Below are positions 29,084 to 38,470 of a stretch of DNA of 64,000 nucleotides, in pieces. How positions within the stretch are numbered: position 1 is the first letter of the stretch; each line of letters opens with the position of its first letter. The position numbers and the translations under genes are program-made. The DNA comes from Cellvibrio sp. PSBB023 (GTDB lineage Bacteria; Pseudomonadota; Gammaproteobacteria; Pseudomonadales; Cellvibrionaceae): assembly GCF_002007605.1 (NCBI RefSeq), contig NZ_CP019799.1:868001-932000 (forward strand), written 5' to 3'. The notes under the pieces are model-generated. The model saw only the letters and a program-made list of their open reading frames with translations. It searched no databases and was not told where the DNA came from.

Positions 29084-29620
29084 TTGGAAGTGGATCGAGA
29101 AACTATATCATCATCATCGCTATTTTCGACAAGCGATACTATATCTATTTGCGCAGCAATTATTGCGTTGTCTGCTCTAGGTATTTCTATCTGGCAGGGA
29201 GCATTAACAAGAAAGCATAATCGAGTTTCTGTTAGGCCGCATATTGATTGTCATTCAAATATGACTAATGGAGAAAAAATAGAGATAAAGTTGTGTAATC
29301 ATGGCGTTGGTCCTGCGATTTTTAAATCCATTGCTTTTTCCCACGGCAACAGTGAGTTCAGAGTAAAAAATTACAATGATTACAAGGTTTTGTTTTCTAG
29401 CGTGGGTGTTTCTTTAGAAAAAATTTCACATAAATTAGCTTCTTTAGATGATCAGTCTGCTCTCTACCAAGGAACAGAAGTGACTCTTCTCGCTTTTGAA
29501 GGGACTCAATCTGATAATGAGCTTCATGCAAAAATATGCGCAGCTCTAAGTCAATTAACACTGGAAATAAAATACGAGTGTATTTATGGAAAAATTCATA
29601 CTTTTAAAGTTAAGTTATAA
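29084..29620 (+). CDS. hypothetical single-pass membrane protein in AT-rich island
   Basis: A 178-residue protein with one hydrophobic helix near the N-terminus (ISICAAIIALSALGISIWQG), a basic stop (TRKHNR) and a C-terminal domain beginning VSVRPHIDCHSNMTNGEKIE. The pattern (RP-H, then a beta-rich region with LCNHGVGPAIFKSI) resembles small membrane-anchored proteins often found in genomic islands and near defence genes. The TTG start at 29084 is preceded by AGAGGGGG. It is strongly AT-rich against its surroundings. Function unknown. Confidence 0.6.
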   Translation: MEVDRETISSSSLFSTSDTISICAAIIALSALGISIWQGALTRKHNRVSVRPHIDCHSNMTNGEKIEIKLCNHGVGPAIFKSIAFSHGNSEFRVKNYNDYKVLFSSVGVSLEKISHKLASLDDQSALYQGTEVTLLAFEGTQSDNELHAKICAALSQLTLEIKYECIYGKIHTFKVKL

Positions 29621-29774
29621 CAAATATGATTCTCATTTTTGATGAGGATCTCAATAATCGATTGGTTCTACTTTTTTAAAGAGTCTGGATTGGTCTGATA
29701 GCAAATACACAGGCTAGCCTGTTGAATAGCTAATGTTTAAAGATAATAATTAACCGGCATATTTCACCGGCAAC

Positions 29775-29975
29775 CTAGTGCAAATAATCAAAATCATACT
29801 CGCACGTTTCGCGCGCTAGTTTTTTTGCTTCCCACTTCTCTTCTAATTTGCGGCGACATTCCATGTTGCGCCGCATCTTTTGTTTCTTGCTTTTTGATAC
29901 CACGACATCGGCGATAAAGCTCGCCATGGCGTCATCGAGTATTTCCAATTCGGTGTGCATAGTAAGCAGATTCAT
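29775..29975 (-). CDS. PA3496-like small charged protein
   Basis: A 66-residue protein with a highly charged C-terminal half (RRNMECRRKLEEKWEAKKL, then YDFDYL). It resembles the PA3496-type small proteins of pseudomonads, whose ends also have RRxxExxxExxxL...DFD. The start is the ATG at 29973-29975, five bases after AGGAGA. The longer frame (to 29996) contains that ribosome-binding site and is rejected. It is divergent from fliE. Confidence 0.6.
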   Translation of the reverse strand: MNLLTMHTELEILDDAMASFIADVVVSKSKKQKMRRNMECRRKLEEKWEAKKLARETCEYDFDYLH

Positions 29976-30124
29976 ACCTATCTCCTGTAAATGCAATGGT
30001 CGAGTGCAGCAAGGGCAAGCCTATTTTTATTCCATGACAAAGCAATGAACGAAACACGACAAATTGATTAATTCGCACGCAGTATTTGCGCGCAACAGGC
30101 AAGTGATTGCCGAGCGGCAAATGT

Positions 30125-30140
30125 TGGCCTGCTTTGTGCA
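30125..30140 (+). promoter_or_regulatory. sigma-54 promoter of fliE
   Basis: TGGCCTGCTTTGTGCA preserves the invariant GG-N10-GC spacing, with -24 and -12 elements each one or two bases off consensus. It is 92 bp upstream of fliE, at the start of the fliEFGHIJ run. Confidence 0.65.
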
Positions 30141-30231
30141 AAATCCTCCCCAGAGAAGAAATAAGCGGGCGTAATGCCAAATTATTGTCACCCGCTATTG
30201 GGCTGAATGAGTAAGAAGGGGGAGTTTCACC

Positions 30232-30606
30232 ATGACCGATCGCGTTGATATCAGCAGGCTTCTGGGCGATATGCGTGCTATGAAAGCGCAAACCCAGGCG
30301 TTCCAGCGCCCGCAGGGCATAGGTGATACCCCTAATGGGATGCGCAGCCTCGGCGCTTTGCCGGTAGAGGGCGCTACCAAGGTGCCCAGCTTCGGCGATT
30401 TAATGACGCAGGCAGTGAATAAAGTGAATGAGGTGCAAAAAACCTCCAGTGCCATGGCCGATGCTTACGAGCGCGGTGTGGCGGGTGTGGACATTACCGA
30501 CGTGATGATTGCCTCGCAAAAGGCGTCGGTGTCATTTCAAGCGGCGGTACAGGTGCGCAATAAATTAATCGATGCCTACCGCGACGTTATGAATATGCCT
30601 ATTTAA
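30232..30606 (+). CDS. fliE: flagellar hook-basal body protein FliE
   Basis: A 124-residue adaptor that links the MS ring to the rod and is among the first substrates of the flagellar export apparatus. The conserved C-terminal half [19 protein letters not shown] and [20 protein letters not shown] with [14 protein letters not shown] is intact. The N-terminus is Gln/Pro/Gly-rich and variable, as usual. GGGGGAG precedes the ATG. It heads the fliEFGHIJ transcription unit. Confidence 0.95.
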   Translation: MTDRVDISRLLGDMRAMKAQTQAFQRPQGIGDTPNGMRSLGALPVEGATKVPSFGDLMTQAVNKVNEVQKTSSAMADAYERGVAGVDITDVMIASQKASVSFQAAVQVRNKLIDAYRDVMNMPI

Positions 30607-30661
30607 TTCGCAACCCATTCCAGAATTACCGCTAGAACATTATCGATAAGGTATAGAAATT

Positions 30662-32365
30662 ATGGCTACTCCCGCCGCGTCAGATACAGAAAAATTACCC
30701 GCCCAATCGCGTTTTGGCGGTGATTTTCTTGAAGGCCTCAGCAATCTGAATTTACTGCGTCAGATTGGTTTGATGGTGACACTGGCTGCCAGCGTGGCGA
30801 TTGGTTTTGCCATTGTCATGTGGATGCAGGGCGATGATTACCGTCCACTCTATGGGCGTATGGATAATCTGGATGCCTCCAATGTGGTGGATGTGCTGGA
30901 GCAAAACCGCATTAAATTTAAAGTCGATCCTAACAGCGGCGCCATTCTGGTGGCGGCCGATGATGTGCATATGGCGCGCCTGAAATTGGCGGAGTTTGGT
31001 TTGCCTTCAAGCCCGGTACAGGGTTTTGAATTGATGGATAAAGAACAGCCACTGGGCACCAGCCAATTTGTGGAAAGTACACGCTACCAGCGCAGTATTG
31101 AAGGTGAATTGGCGCGGACGATTACCAGTATCAATAGCATCCGCAGCGCACGGGTGCATTTGGCCATTCCGAAAAAAACCGTATTTGTACGTGATACCGC
31201 CAATCCAACCGCCTCCGTTTTTGTGGAAGTGTTTGCCGGTAGAACGGTAGATGCGGCGCAAGTCAAAGCCATTATGAATTTAGTTGCATCCTCTGTGCCC
31301 GGTATGAAAATGGAGGATGTCACCCTGGTGGATCAGCAGGGTAATTTATTGTCCACCGGCGAGGAAAGTGCAGATCTGCTCTTGGCAGCCAAGCAACATC
31401 AATATTCCAAAGAAGTAGAAACCAGCATTATTCGCCGCATCAATGGCATTCTTGAACCCGTTGTGGGCGGTGGTAACTTCCGCGCCGAGGTGAGTGCGGA
31501 TGTAGACTTCACCGCCGTAGAGCAGGCGGCCGAAACCTTCAACCCGGATTTACCGGCCATTCGTTCGGAGCAAACCCTGAACGAAACCCGCCGCGCGGGC
31601 GATGTGGCTGCCGGTATTCCCGGTGCCTTGACCAACCAACCGCCGGGCACTGCGGCGGCGCCCGAGCAAATCGACCCGGCGACTGGCCAGCCCATTGCTC
31701 CTGCCACACCGACCAATAATCGCGAACAAGCGACTCGTAATTACGAGTTGGATCGCACCGTTAGTTATACAAAACACCAGCAGGGCACACTCAAACGCTT
31801 AACCGTGGCCGTGGTTGTGGACGATAAAATAGTCAAAAACGCGGAAGGCGTTGAAACCGCGGTACCATGGACAGAAGCTGAATTGGAACGCTTGTCTATA
31901 CTGGTACGTGACGCTGTGGGTTTTAGCGCGGTACGCGGCGACAGTGTGAACGTGTTGAACTCACCTTTTGCCAATCGTGCACTTGATCCTAATGCCGGAA
32001 TGGAAGCCTTGCCCTGGTGGCAAGAGTGGATCATCCCCAACATCAAATACATTGCCAGCGTACTGGTGATTTTGTTGATTGTGTTTGGATTACTGCGCCC
32101 CATGTTTAGAAGCCTTGCCAAACAAGGCGGGGCGATTGCCGAGGAAGAAGAGGCGCGCCAGTTGGCAGCACTTGAAGCGGCCGGTGCCGCAGGCCTGGAT
32201 GGCATGTCTGATGAAACCGTAACCCTGACCGGCGGCCATGCGCTGATGTTGCCCGGGCCAGAGCAGGGTTACGAAGAACAACTTAATGCAATTAAAGGCT
32301 TGATTGCCGACGACCCGGGCCGCGTTGCCCAGGTGGTTAAAAAGTGGATAAATCGCGATGACTGA
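30662..32365 (+). CDS. fliF: flagellar MS-ring protein FliF
   Basis: A 567-residue inner-membrane protein forming the MS ring. Two membrane segments (about 35-55 and 455-475) flank a periplasmic region with the YscJ-type ring-building domains (KLAEFGLPSSPVQGFELMD, LARTITSINSIRSARVHLAIP). A Pro/Ala/Thr-rich insert lies near 320-360. The cytoplasmic C-terminal tail, which binds FliG, ends VAQVVKKWINRDD. Its 3' end overlaps fliG by 8 bases, implying coupled translation. Confidence 0.96.
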   Translation: MATPAASDTEKLPAQSRFGGDFLEGLSNLNLLRQIGLMVTLAASVAIGFAIVMWMQGDDYRPLYGRMDNLDASNVVDVLEQNRIKFKVDPNSGAILVAADDVHMARLKLAEFGLPSSPVQGFELMDKEQPLGTSQFVESTRYQRSIEGELARTITSINSIRSARVHLAIPKKTVFVRDTANPTASVFVEVFAGRTVDAAQVKAIMNLVASSVPGMKMEDVTLVDQQGNLLSTGEESADLLLAAKQHQYSKEVETSIIRRINGILEPVVGGGNFRAEVSADVDFTAVEQAAETFNPDLPAIRSEQTLNETRRAGDVAAGIPGALTNQPPGTAAAPEQIDPATGQPIAPATPTNNREQATRNYELDRTVSYTKHQQGTLKRLTVAVVVDDKIVKNAEGVETAVPWTEAELERLSILVRDAVGFSAVRGDSVNVLNSPFANRALDPNAGMEALPWWQEWIIPNIKYIASVLVILLIVFGLLRPMFRSLAKQGGAIAEEEEARQLAALEAAGAAGLDGMSDETVTLTGGHALMLPGPEQGYEEQLNAIKGLIADDPGRVAQVVKKWINRDD

Positions 32366-33392
32366 TGCAAATGATAAAGCGGTCGCTACAAAACCCGCGC
32401 TGAAGATGCGCTATGTCGATCAGGCAGCGATTCTGTTGATGTCGCTGGGCGAGGCAGACGCTGCTGAAATTCTCAAGCACATGGGGCCGAAAGAAGTACA
32501 GCGCATCGGTGGCGCCATGACGCAGCTGCAAAATGTGCAGCAGTCCGAAGTGCAGTTGGTACTGGCGAATTTCCTCGATGAAGTGCGCACCCTCACGGGC
32601 CTTGGTGTCGGTGCCGATAATTACATTCGCAAAATGTTGGTTACCGCGTTGGGTGAAGATAAAGCCAACAGCCTGATTGACCGTATTTTGATTGGCGGCA
32701 ATACCACCGGCCTGGATACATTGAAGTGGATGGATGCGCGCTCCGTGTCCGATATGATCCGCAACGAACACCCCCAAATTCAGGCGATCGTTATTGCCTA
32801 CCTGGAAGCGGATCAGTCCGCCGAAATTCTGACGTATTTCCCCGAAAAAGTGCGCCTCGACATTATGATGCGCGTCGCCTCGCTCGATACAGTGCAACCG
32901 AGTGCGCTGCAAGAACTGAACGATATTCTGGAAAAACAATTCTCCGGCAATGCGGCATCGCAAACCAAAGCCATGGGCGGTTACAAAGTGGCGGCGGAGA
33001 TTATGAACAACCTGGACGGTTCTATCGAAGCCGAATTGATGGAAGGCATCAAAGAAATCGACGAAGACATGGGCAACCAGATTCAGGACCTTATGTTTGT
33101 CTTCGACAACCTCAAAGATGTGGACGATCGCGGTATTCAGGCGCTGTTGCGCGAAGTGTCGTCCGATGTATTGGTGGTAGCGCTCAAGGGCGCCGACGAC
33201 GAACTCAAGGAAAAGATTTTCAAGAATATGTCCAAGCGCGCCGCCGAATTGCTGCGCGACGATCTGGAAACCAAGCCGCCCATGCGCTTGGCCGATGTGG
33301 AAGCAGCGCAGAAAGAAATCCTTATCACGGCGCGCCGTATGGCCGATGCAGGCGAAATTATGCTGGGCGGCGGTGGCGACCAAATGGTGTAA
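32358..33392 (+). CDS. fliG: flagellar motor switch protein FliG
   Basis: A 344-residue C-ring protein that contacts FliF, FliM and the stator. Visible are LLMSLGEADAAEILKHM (N domain), the EHPQ motif in IRNEHPQIQAIV of the middle domain, and the C-terminal charged torque helix KGADDELKEKIFKNMSKRAA. It ends with KEILITARRMADAGEI as usual. The ATG lies inside the fliF 3' end. Confidence 0.97.
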   Translation: MTDANDKAVATKPALKMRYVDQAAILLMSLGEADAAEILKHMGPKEVQRIGGAMTQLQNVQQSEVQLVLANFLDEVRTLTGLGVGADNYIRKMLVTALGEDKANSLIDRILIGGNTTGLDTLKWMDARSVSDMIRNEHPQIQAIVIAYLEADQSAEILTYFPEKVRLDIMMRVASLDTVQPSALQELNDILEKQFSGNAASQTKAMGGYKVAAEIMNNLDGSIEAELMEGIKEIDEDMGNQIQDLMFVFDNLKDVDDRGIQALLREVSSDVLVVALKGADDELKEKIFKNMSKRAAELLRDDLETKPPMRLADVEAAQKEILITARRMADAGEIMLGGGGDQMV

Positions 33393-33454
33393 TGGGGCGC
33401 CCGTTTTCCCTTGTTATGTTGTTATCGCCTTTTTTGAGTTACTGAGAGCCATTC

Positions 33455-34297
33455 ATGTCGGACACCAGCTTACCCAATCGCATTGCCGCTGAGGATGCAG
33501 ATAATGTCACCGCCTGGGTGTTTCCACCGGTGTCGGACAATGGGCGAGTATTGTCGTCGGCAGAGAAGGAAGCGCGTGAACGCCGTGAGCGCTTGTTGCG
33601 CCGTGAACGTGAAACTATCGAGACCCTGGAAATTCCCGAGGAATCGCCCCCGCAAGTAGGCATGACCGCCGAAGAAATGCAGGCGATTTTTGACAGCGCC
33701 GAAAAAGACGGTTTTGCCCAAGGCCATAAAGACGGTTTTGCCAAAGGCAGCACTGAAGGTTTTGAGGCCGGGCGTCAGCAGGGTTTGATGGAAATGCGCG
33801 CCCAGCTAGTGGCGGAACAGCAGCGCTTCCAAAAACTGGCAAATGCACTGGTGGAGCCTCTTGCCGCGCAGGATGAGGATATAGAACATCTACTGCTGGA
33901 TGTGATTTGCACCCTGACCCAAAGCGTGGTGCAGCGCGAACTGCTCACCGATTCCTCCCACATCCTCGCGCTGGTGAAAAGTGCGATTGATGCCTTGCCT
34001 ATTGGCAGTAAAAATATTCGTGTCTGCCTGAACCCCGATGATTTGGCCGCAGTAGAAACCTATGCGGCGGAACAGCAGTTGTCCTGGCAGTTTTTTGGCG
34101 ACAGTGAATTGTTGCCCGGCGGTTGCCGCATAGAAACGCCCGAAAGCCGGGTGGATTTTTCAGTCTCCACGCGTTTGCAAACGGTATTGGAACAGTTCCT
34201 GACCAAGCAGCTGGCTTCGGGTGATGATGCCGATGAGCCGGATTACGCTCTGCCCGATGTGGCACCGCTCACACCAGAACCCGGCAACGAGGCCTGA
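33455..34297 (+). CDS. fliH: flagellar assembly protein FliH
   Basis: A 280-residue cytoplasmic regulator of the FliI ATPase. It shows an Arg/Glu-rich N-terminal coil, a run of GxxxG-type repeats (FAQGHKDGFAKGSTEGFEAG) characteristic of FliH, and a V-ATPase-E-like C-terminal domain (IRVCLNPDDLAAVE, LLPGGCRIETPESRVDFSVS). It links FliI/FliJ to FliN at the C ring. It starts 62 bp after fliG and ends 3 bp before fliI. Confidence 0.93.
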   Translation: MSDTSLPNRIAAEDADNVTAWVFPPVSDNGRVLSSAEKEARERRERLLRRERETIETLEIPEESPPQVGMTAEEMQAIFDSAEKDGFAQGHKDGFAKGSTEGFEAGRQQGLMEMRAQLVAEQQRFQKLANALVEPLAAQDEDIEHLLLDVICTLTQSVVQRELLTDSSHILALVKSAIDALPIGSKNIRVCLNPDDLAAVETYAAEQQLSWQFFGDSELLPGGCRIETPESRVDFSVSTRLQTVLEQFLTKQLASGDDADEPDYALPDVAPLTPEPGNEA

Positions 34298-34300
34298 TCT

Positions 34301-35704
34301 ATGGCTGATCATCGAGTCATGGCTGAACGTCGATCCATCAGTTCACGCTTGCGCAGTTATGCGCCGCGCGCGGTGACGCCAGTAGAGCCTCAAGCAGAGG
34401 GCCGCATTACCCGTTCCGTGGGCCTGACACTGGAAGCCGTAGGGTTGAATGTGTCGGTGGGGCGACAGTGTGAAATTATCAATAACGACAATCGCCGCAT
34501 CGAAGCCGAAGTCGTGGGCTTTTCTGGCGATAAGGTGTTCTTGATGCCCATTAAACGCGTGGAAGGCTTGCAGCCCGGTGCGCGCGTTGTGCCTGTCGCT
34601 ACCCAAATGGGGATGCGCATTGGCCCGCAATTGTTGGGGCGGGTTGTCAACGGTATCGGGCAGCCGCTGGATGGCAAAGGCCCCTTGATTGGCGACGAAT
34701 TCCTCGACTTTACACCCAGTGAAATCAACCCCTTGCAGCGTCATCCCATCAGCGAACCGCTGGATGTGGGGGTGCGTGCCATTAATGCCTTAATCACCGT
34801 GGGGCGCGGCCAACGTTTGGGGCTGATGGCTGGCTCAGGCGTGGGTAAAAGTGTGCTCATGGGCATGATGACCCGTTTCACCACGGCTGATGTGGTGGTG
34901 GTGGGCTTGGTGGGGGAGCGTGGCCGTGAGGTAAAAGAATTTATCGATCACATTTTGGGGGAAGAAGGGTTGCGTCGTGCAGTGGTGGTGGCATCGCCCG
35001 CAGATGATGCGCCCCTCATGCGGTTGCGCGCCTCGCAACTATCCAGCCGTATTGCCGAGTACTACCGCGATCAGGGCTTGAACGTGCTGTTGCTCATGGA
35101 TTCGCTCACCCGCTTTGCCCAGGCCCAGCGTGAAATCGCCCTGGCGATTGGTGAACCTCCGGCGACCAAGGGGTATCCGCCCTCGGTGTTTGCCAAAATT
35201 CCCCAACTGGTGGAGCGCGCCGGTAATGCCGCCGAAGGCGGTGGTTCTATTACCGCGTTTTACACCGTATTGACTGAGGGCGATGACCTGCAAGACCCCA
35301 TCGCTGACTCGGCGCGCGCTATTTTGGACGGCCACGTGGTGCTGTCGCGGCGTTTGGCGGAAGAGGGTGTTTATCCGGCGATTGATGTGGAGGGCTCTAT
35401 TAGTCGTGCCATGCAAAATATTGTCGATGATGAACATTTGAAAATGATGCAGCGCTTCAAGCAATTGCTGGCTCGCTACCAACAAAACCGCGATTTGATT
35501 TCAATCGGTGCCTATACGCCCGGCACTGATCCGGATACGGATATGGCCATCGAACGCTTTCCACACCTGCGGGCGTTTATCCAGCAGGGAATTCGTCAGG
35601 GGGTGCATATGCCAGAGTCTATTGCCAACCTCAAGGCGCTGCTCAAGCCGCCTGCCAACTCCAAGGGCTCAAGCCCCTTGGCCGCCCAGCATCGCGCTAA
35701 ATAG
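34301..35704 (+). CDS. fliI: flagellum-specific ATPase FliI
   Basis: A 467-residue F1-beta-like ATPase that helps feed export substrates to the flagellar type III gate. Walker A is GSGVGKSV and Walker B LLMDS. Other segments include [11 protein letters not shown] and the substrate-specific [21 protein letters not shown] second ATG at 34319 is a possible start. Length and motif order match the family. Confidence 0.96.
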   Translation: MADHRVMAERRSISSRLRSYAPRAVTPVEPQAEGRITRSVGLTLEAVGLNVSVGRQCEIINNDNRRIEAEVVGFSGDKVFLMPIKRVEGLQPGARVVPVATQMGMRIGPQLLGRVVNGIGQPLDGKGPLIGDEFLDFTPSEINPLQRHPISEPLDVGVRAINALITVGRGQRLGLMAGSGVGKSVLMGMMTRFTTADVVVVGLVGERGREVKEFIDHILGEEGLRRAVVVASPADDAPLMRLRASQLSSRIAEYYRDQGLNVLLLMDSLTRFAQAQREIALAIGEPPATKGYPPSVFAKIPQLVERAGNAAEGGGSITAFYTVLTEGDDLQDPIADSARAILDGHVVLSRRLAEEGVYPAIDVEGSISRAMQNIVDDEHLKMMQRFKQLLARYQQNRDLISIGAYTPGTDPDTDMAIERFPHLRAFIQQGIRQGVHMPESIANLKALLKPPANSKGSSPLAAQHRAK

Positions 35705-35740
35705 TGCGCTTGCAACCGCTAGAATCAAAACGACAATTTT

Positions 35741-36193
35741 ATGGCTGAATCGCGCGCAAAACGTATGCAGGTGGTGTTATCCCTTGCCAAAAAGCAGGAG
35801 GATGAGGCTGCCAACAAGCTCAGCCAATACCGCGACCAACTGGCACAGGAACAGCGCCAGCTAGTTGACCTGCGCGATTACGCCTCCCAATACCTGAATG
35901 CCCAAGGCGCTTTGCGTCAGGGAGTGCTGCCCCATGAATTAATCAATTACAGCAGTTTCATCCATCGCCTCAATGAAGCCTGTAAAGACCAGGAAGCCAA
36001 GTTGGCGCGTATGGTCAAGCTTATGGAATCCCTGCAGCAACAGTGGCAAGTGAAGTATCAAAAGCGTAAGTCGATAGAGGACCTGATTGCCAGACTACAA
36101 CAGGAGGATGAGCTACTCGCCGACAAGCGCTTGCAAAAGGAACTGGACGAGCTGAGCGCGCAACAGTTGTTACGCCAGCAGGACATCACCTGA
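35741..36193 (+). CDS. fliJ: flagellar export chaperone FliJ
   Basis: A 150-residue all-helical, Gln/Lys/Glu-rich coiled-coil protein. It sits directly after fliI, as FliJ does, and has the typical antiparallel coil composition (LAKKQEDEAANKLSQYRDQL ... QKRKSIEDLIARLQQEDELL). It acts as the central stalk of the FliI ring and an escort for chaperones. Assignment rests on length, composition and position, since FliJ diverges quickly. Confidence 0.88.
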   Translation: MAESRAKRMQVVLSLAKKQEDEAANKLSQYRDQLAQEQRQLVDLRDYASQYLNAQGALRQGVLPHELINYSSFIHRLNEACKDQEAKLARMVKLMESLQQQWQVKYQKRKSIEDLIARLQQEDELLADKRLQKELDELSAQQLLRQQDIT

Positions 36194-36378
36194 CCAGCAG
36201 CACATGACTTAAATAGGGTATAGGTAACCCAAGAATAAGCTTATAAAGTAATAAACGCTAAATTGGTCTTGGTGCACGGTTTTTATGGTCTATCCTTAGC
36301 TGGCAGGCTGCAGTTGCTCAAGTTTTTTCTGTCGCAGCCGCCATTGAAAGGTCCAGACGTTTTTTGAAGAGGTAAGAC

Positions 36379-36684
36379 ATGGCGATCACGTCAACAGTAT
36401 CCCCTGACGGCAATCAAGTCACTATTTACATACAAGGTCGCTTCGACTTCAGTTCCCACCAGGAATTTCGCAGTGCCTACGAAAAGCTTGCACAAACTCC
36501 CACCCACTATCGCGTTGACCTCCAGGGTACATCCTATTTGGATAGCTCTGCCTTGGGTATGCTGTTGCTGCTGCGCGACTACGCGGGCGGTGAACAATCC
36601 AGCATTCAAATTGTGAATTGTGCGCCGGATGTGAAAAAGATTTTATTAATCTCCAATTTTGAACAATTGTTCGATATCCAGTAA
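36379..36684 (+). CDS. hsbA: HsbA-like STAS anti-sigma factor antagonist
   Basis: A 101-residue STAS-domain protein. The phosphoacceptor region is YRVDLQGTSYLDSSALGML with Ser56/57. In Pseudomonas aeruginosa the equivalent HsbA is phosphorylated or dephosphorylated by HsbR and either binds the anti-sigma factor FlgM or a diguanylate cyclase, switching between swimming and biofilm. Here it lies between fliJ and hsbR with AGAGG before the ATG. Identification is from gene order HsbA-HsbR-HptB and domain type. Confidence 0.85.
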   Translation: MAITSTVSPDGNQVTIYIQGRFDFSSHQEFRSAYEKLAQTPTHYRVDLQGTSYLDSSALGMLLLLRDYAGGEQSSIQIVNCAPDVKKILLISNFEQLFDIQ

Positions 36685-36738
36685 AAGCGCTTCCCCCCGC
36701 GTTAATGTGCCGCTCACGTGAAGTATGGATGCGATTTT

Positions 36739-38448
36739 ATGAATGACGTACGCCGTTTAAAAATTCTGGTCGCTGATGATACGGATACGGATCGTTTAAT
36801 TCTCGAAAGTATTGTGCGCAAGGAAGGGCATAGTGTGGTGTCCGCACGTAATGGTATTGAAGCCGTTGCCGTCTATGCCGCCGAAAAGCCCGATATCGTT
36901 TTGTTGGATGCCCTGATGCCGGAGTTGGATGGCTTTGGTGCGGCGCGACAAATCAAAGAATTGGCGGGCGATGAATTAGTCCCGATTATTTTCCTGACCT
37001 CCCTGTCCGATACCGAATCGCTTGTGCAATGCCTGGATGCCGGCGGCGATGACTTTCTCTCCAAGCCTTACAACCGGGTGATACTGCAAGCCAAGATTAA
37101 ATCCTTCAACCGCATGCGCGAAATGCACAGCACCATGCTCACCCAGCGCGATCAAATCGTGCAGTACAACAATCGCCTGCTGCAAGAGCAAATGGTCGCC
37201 AAGCATGTGTTTGATAATGTCGCCCACAGCGGTTGTTTAAATGCAGGCAATGTTCGCTATTTTTTGTCCTCACTCGCGGTTTTTAATGGCGATGTATTGG
37301 TTGCCGCCATGCGCCCGTCAGGCAGCATGATGGTATTGCTGGGCGATTTTACCGGCCACGGATTACCCGCTGCCATTGGTGCTATGCCACTGGCCTCTAC
37401 CTTTTACGGCATGGTGCCAAAAGGGTTTTCCATGACGGATATTTTGCGCGAGATCAACGCGAAGCTGAAAAATATCCTGCCAGTGGGCATTTTCTGCTGC
37501 GCGACCATCATGGATATCAACTTCCGTAAAAAGCGCCTGAAAATCTGGAACGGCGGCCTGCCGGATTGTTTTATCTACCACCATAAGGATCGTCGGATCA
37601 GCGCGGTGAAATCCACGCATTTGCCCTTGGGGGTGTTGTCCAACCGCGCCTTTAAAGACAACTGCGAATACTTTGAGTTGGAGAAAGAGGATCGCATTTT
37701 TGCCTGGTCTGACGGTATTCACGAAGCGCGCAACAGCGCCGGGGATATGTTTGGGGAAGAGCGCTTGAGTGCGGTGTTCGACAATAATCGCCAGCCGGAA
37801 AATTTATTTAACGAGATCATTGAGAGCGTTCAACAGTTTGTCGGTAGCAATGAGAAGGATGACGACCTGTCGCTGTTGGAAATCCGCATGGATGAACCGG
37901 CGCGGGTAAACAGCTTTGCCCAGGAGGCGAGTGACCGCTTTGGAAGTTCGGAAATTGAATGGGCGCTGGGGTTTGAAGTAAAACCCACCAGCTTTAAAGT
38001 GTTTGACCCCTTGCCCATGTTACTGAATGTATTGATGGAAGTGCCCAGCCTGCGCGCGTTTAGCAGTACGCTCTACACCATTCTGGCCGAGCTTTATACC
38101 AATGCACTGGATCACGGGGTGCTGGGGCTGGATTCCAAACTCAAAACCACCGCAGAAGGTTTTGCCGATTATTACCGGCTGCGCGAAGAGCGTCTGAATG
38201 CGGTCACTGAAGGCTTCGTGCGTATTCATATCACTCACAAAACCAATGCCGATGGCGGATTGTTAAAGGTGCGTATAGAAGACAGCGGTGAAGGATTCGA
38301 TTACAGCGAGCGCGATGTAAATACCTTATCAACATTTGGTTACAGTGGCCGTGGCATCGCACTTGTGGAGAAACTTTGTGGTAGGGTAACTTACCTTGGC
38401 TGCGGCAATGTTGTCGAAGTCGATTTCTCCTGGGTCAGTGATGATTAA
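36739..38448 (+). CDS. hsbR: HsbR-like response regulator, PP2C phosphatase and kinase
   Basis: A 569-residue three-domain protein: an N-terminal receiver (Asp57 in DIVLLDALMPELDG), a SpoIIE/PP2C phosphatase (about 190-390, with LLGDFTGHGLPAAIGA, IWNGGLPDCFIY and FAWSDGIHEARN), and an anti-sigma-type HATPase (about 420-565, ending FGYSGRGIALVEKLCGRV). This architecture is that of HsbR, which receives phosphate from HptB and toggles HsbA. The ATG at 36739 is preferred over the GTG at 36718. The receiver aspartate and phosphatase acidic residues are intact. Confidence 0.88.
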   Translation: MNDVRRLKILVADDTDTDRLILESIVRKEGHSVVSARNGIEAVAVYAAEKPDIVLLDALMPELDGFGAARQIKELAGDELVPIIFLTSLSDTESLVQCLDAGGDDFLSKPYNRVILQAKIKSFNRMREMHSTMLTQRDQIVQYNNRLLQEQMVAKHVFDNVAHSGCLNAGNVRYFLSSLAVFNGDVLVAAMRPSGSMMVLLGDFTGHGLPAAIGAMPLASTFYGMVPKGFSMTDILREINAKLKNILPVGIFCCATIMDINFRKKRLKIWNGGLPDCFIYHHKDRRISAVKSTHLPLGVLSNRAFKDNCEYFELEKEDRIFAWSDGIHEARNSAGDMFGEERLSAVFDNNRQPENLFNEIIESVQQFVGSNEKDDDLSLLEIRMDEPARVNSFAQEASDRFGSSEIEWALGFEVKPTSFKVFDPLPMLLNVLMEVPSLRAFSSTLYTILAELYTNALDHGVLGLDSKLKTTAEGFADYYRLREERLNAVTEGFVRIHITHKTNADGGLLKVRIEDSGEGFDYSERDVNTLSTFGYSGRGIALVEKLCGRVTYLGCGNVVEVDFSWVSDD

Positions 38449-38470
38449 TCTATAGAGCGAAGGGCCGAAC

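Noticed and set aside
32337..33383. A 348-codon frame on the minus strand opposite fliG
   Set aside because: It lies wholly opposite a certain gene, is His/Gln/Phe-rich and has no recognisable domain; it is the antisense shadow of fliG codons.
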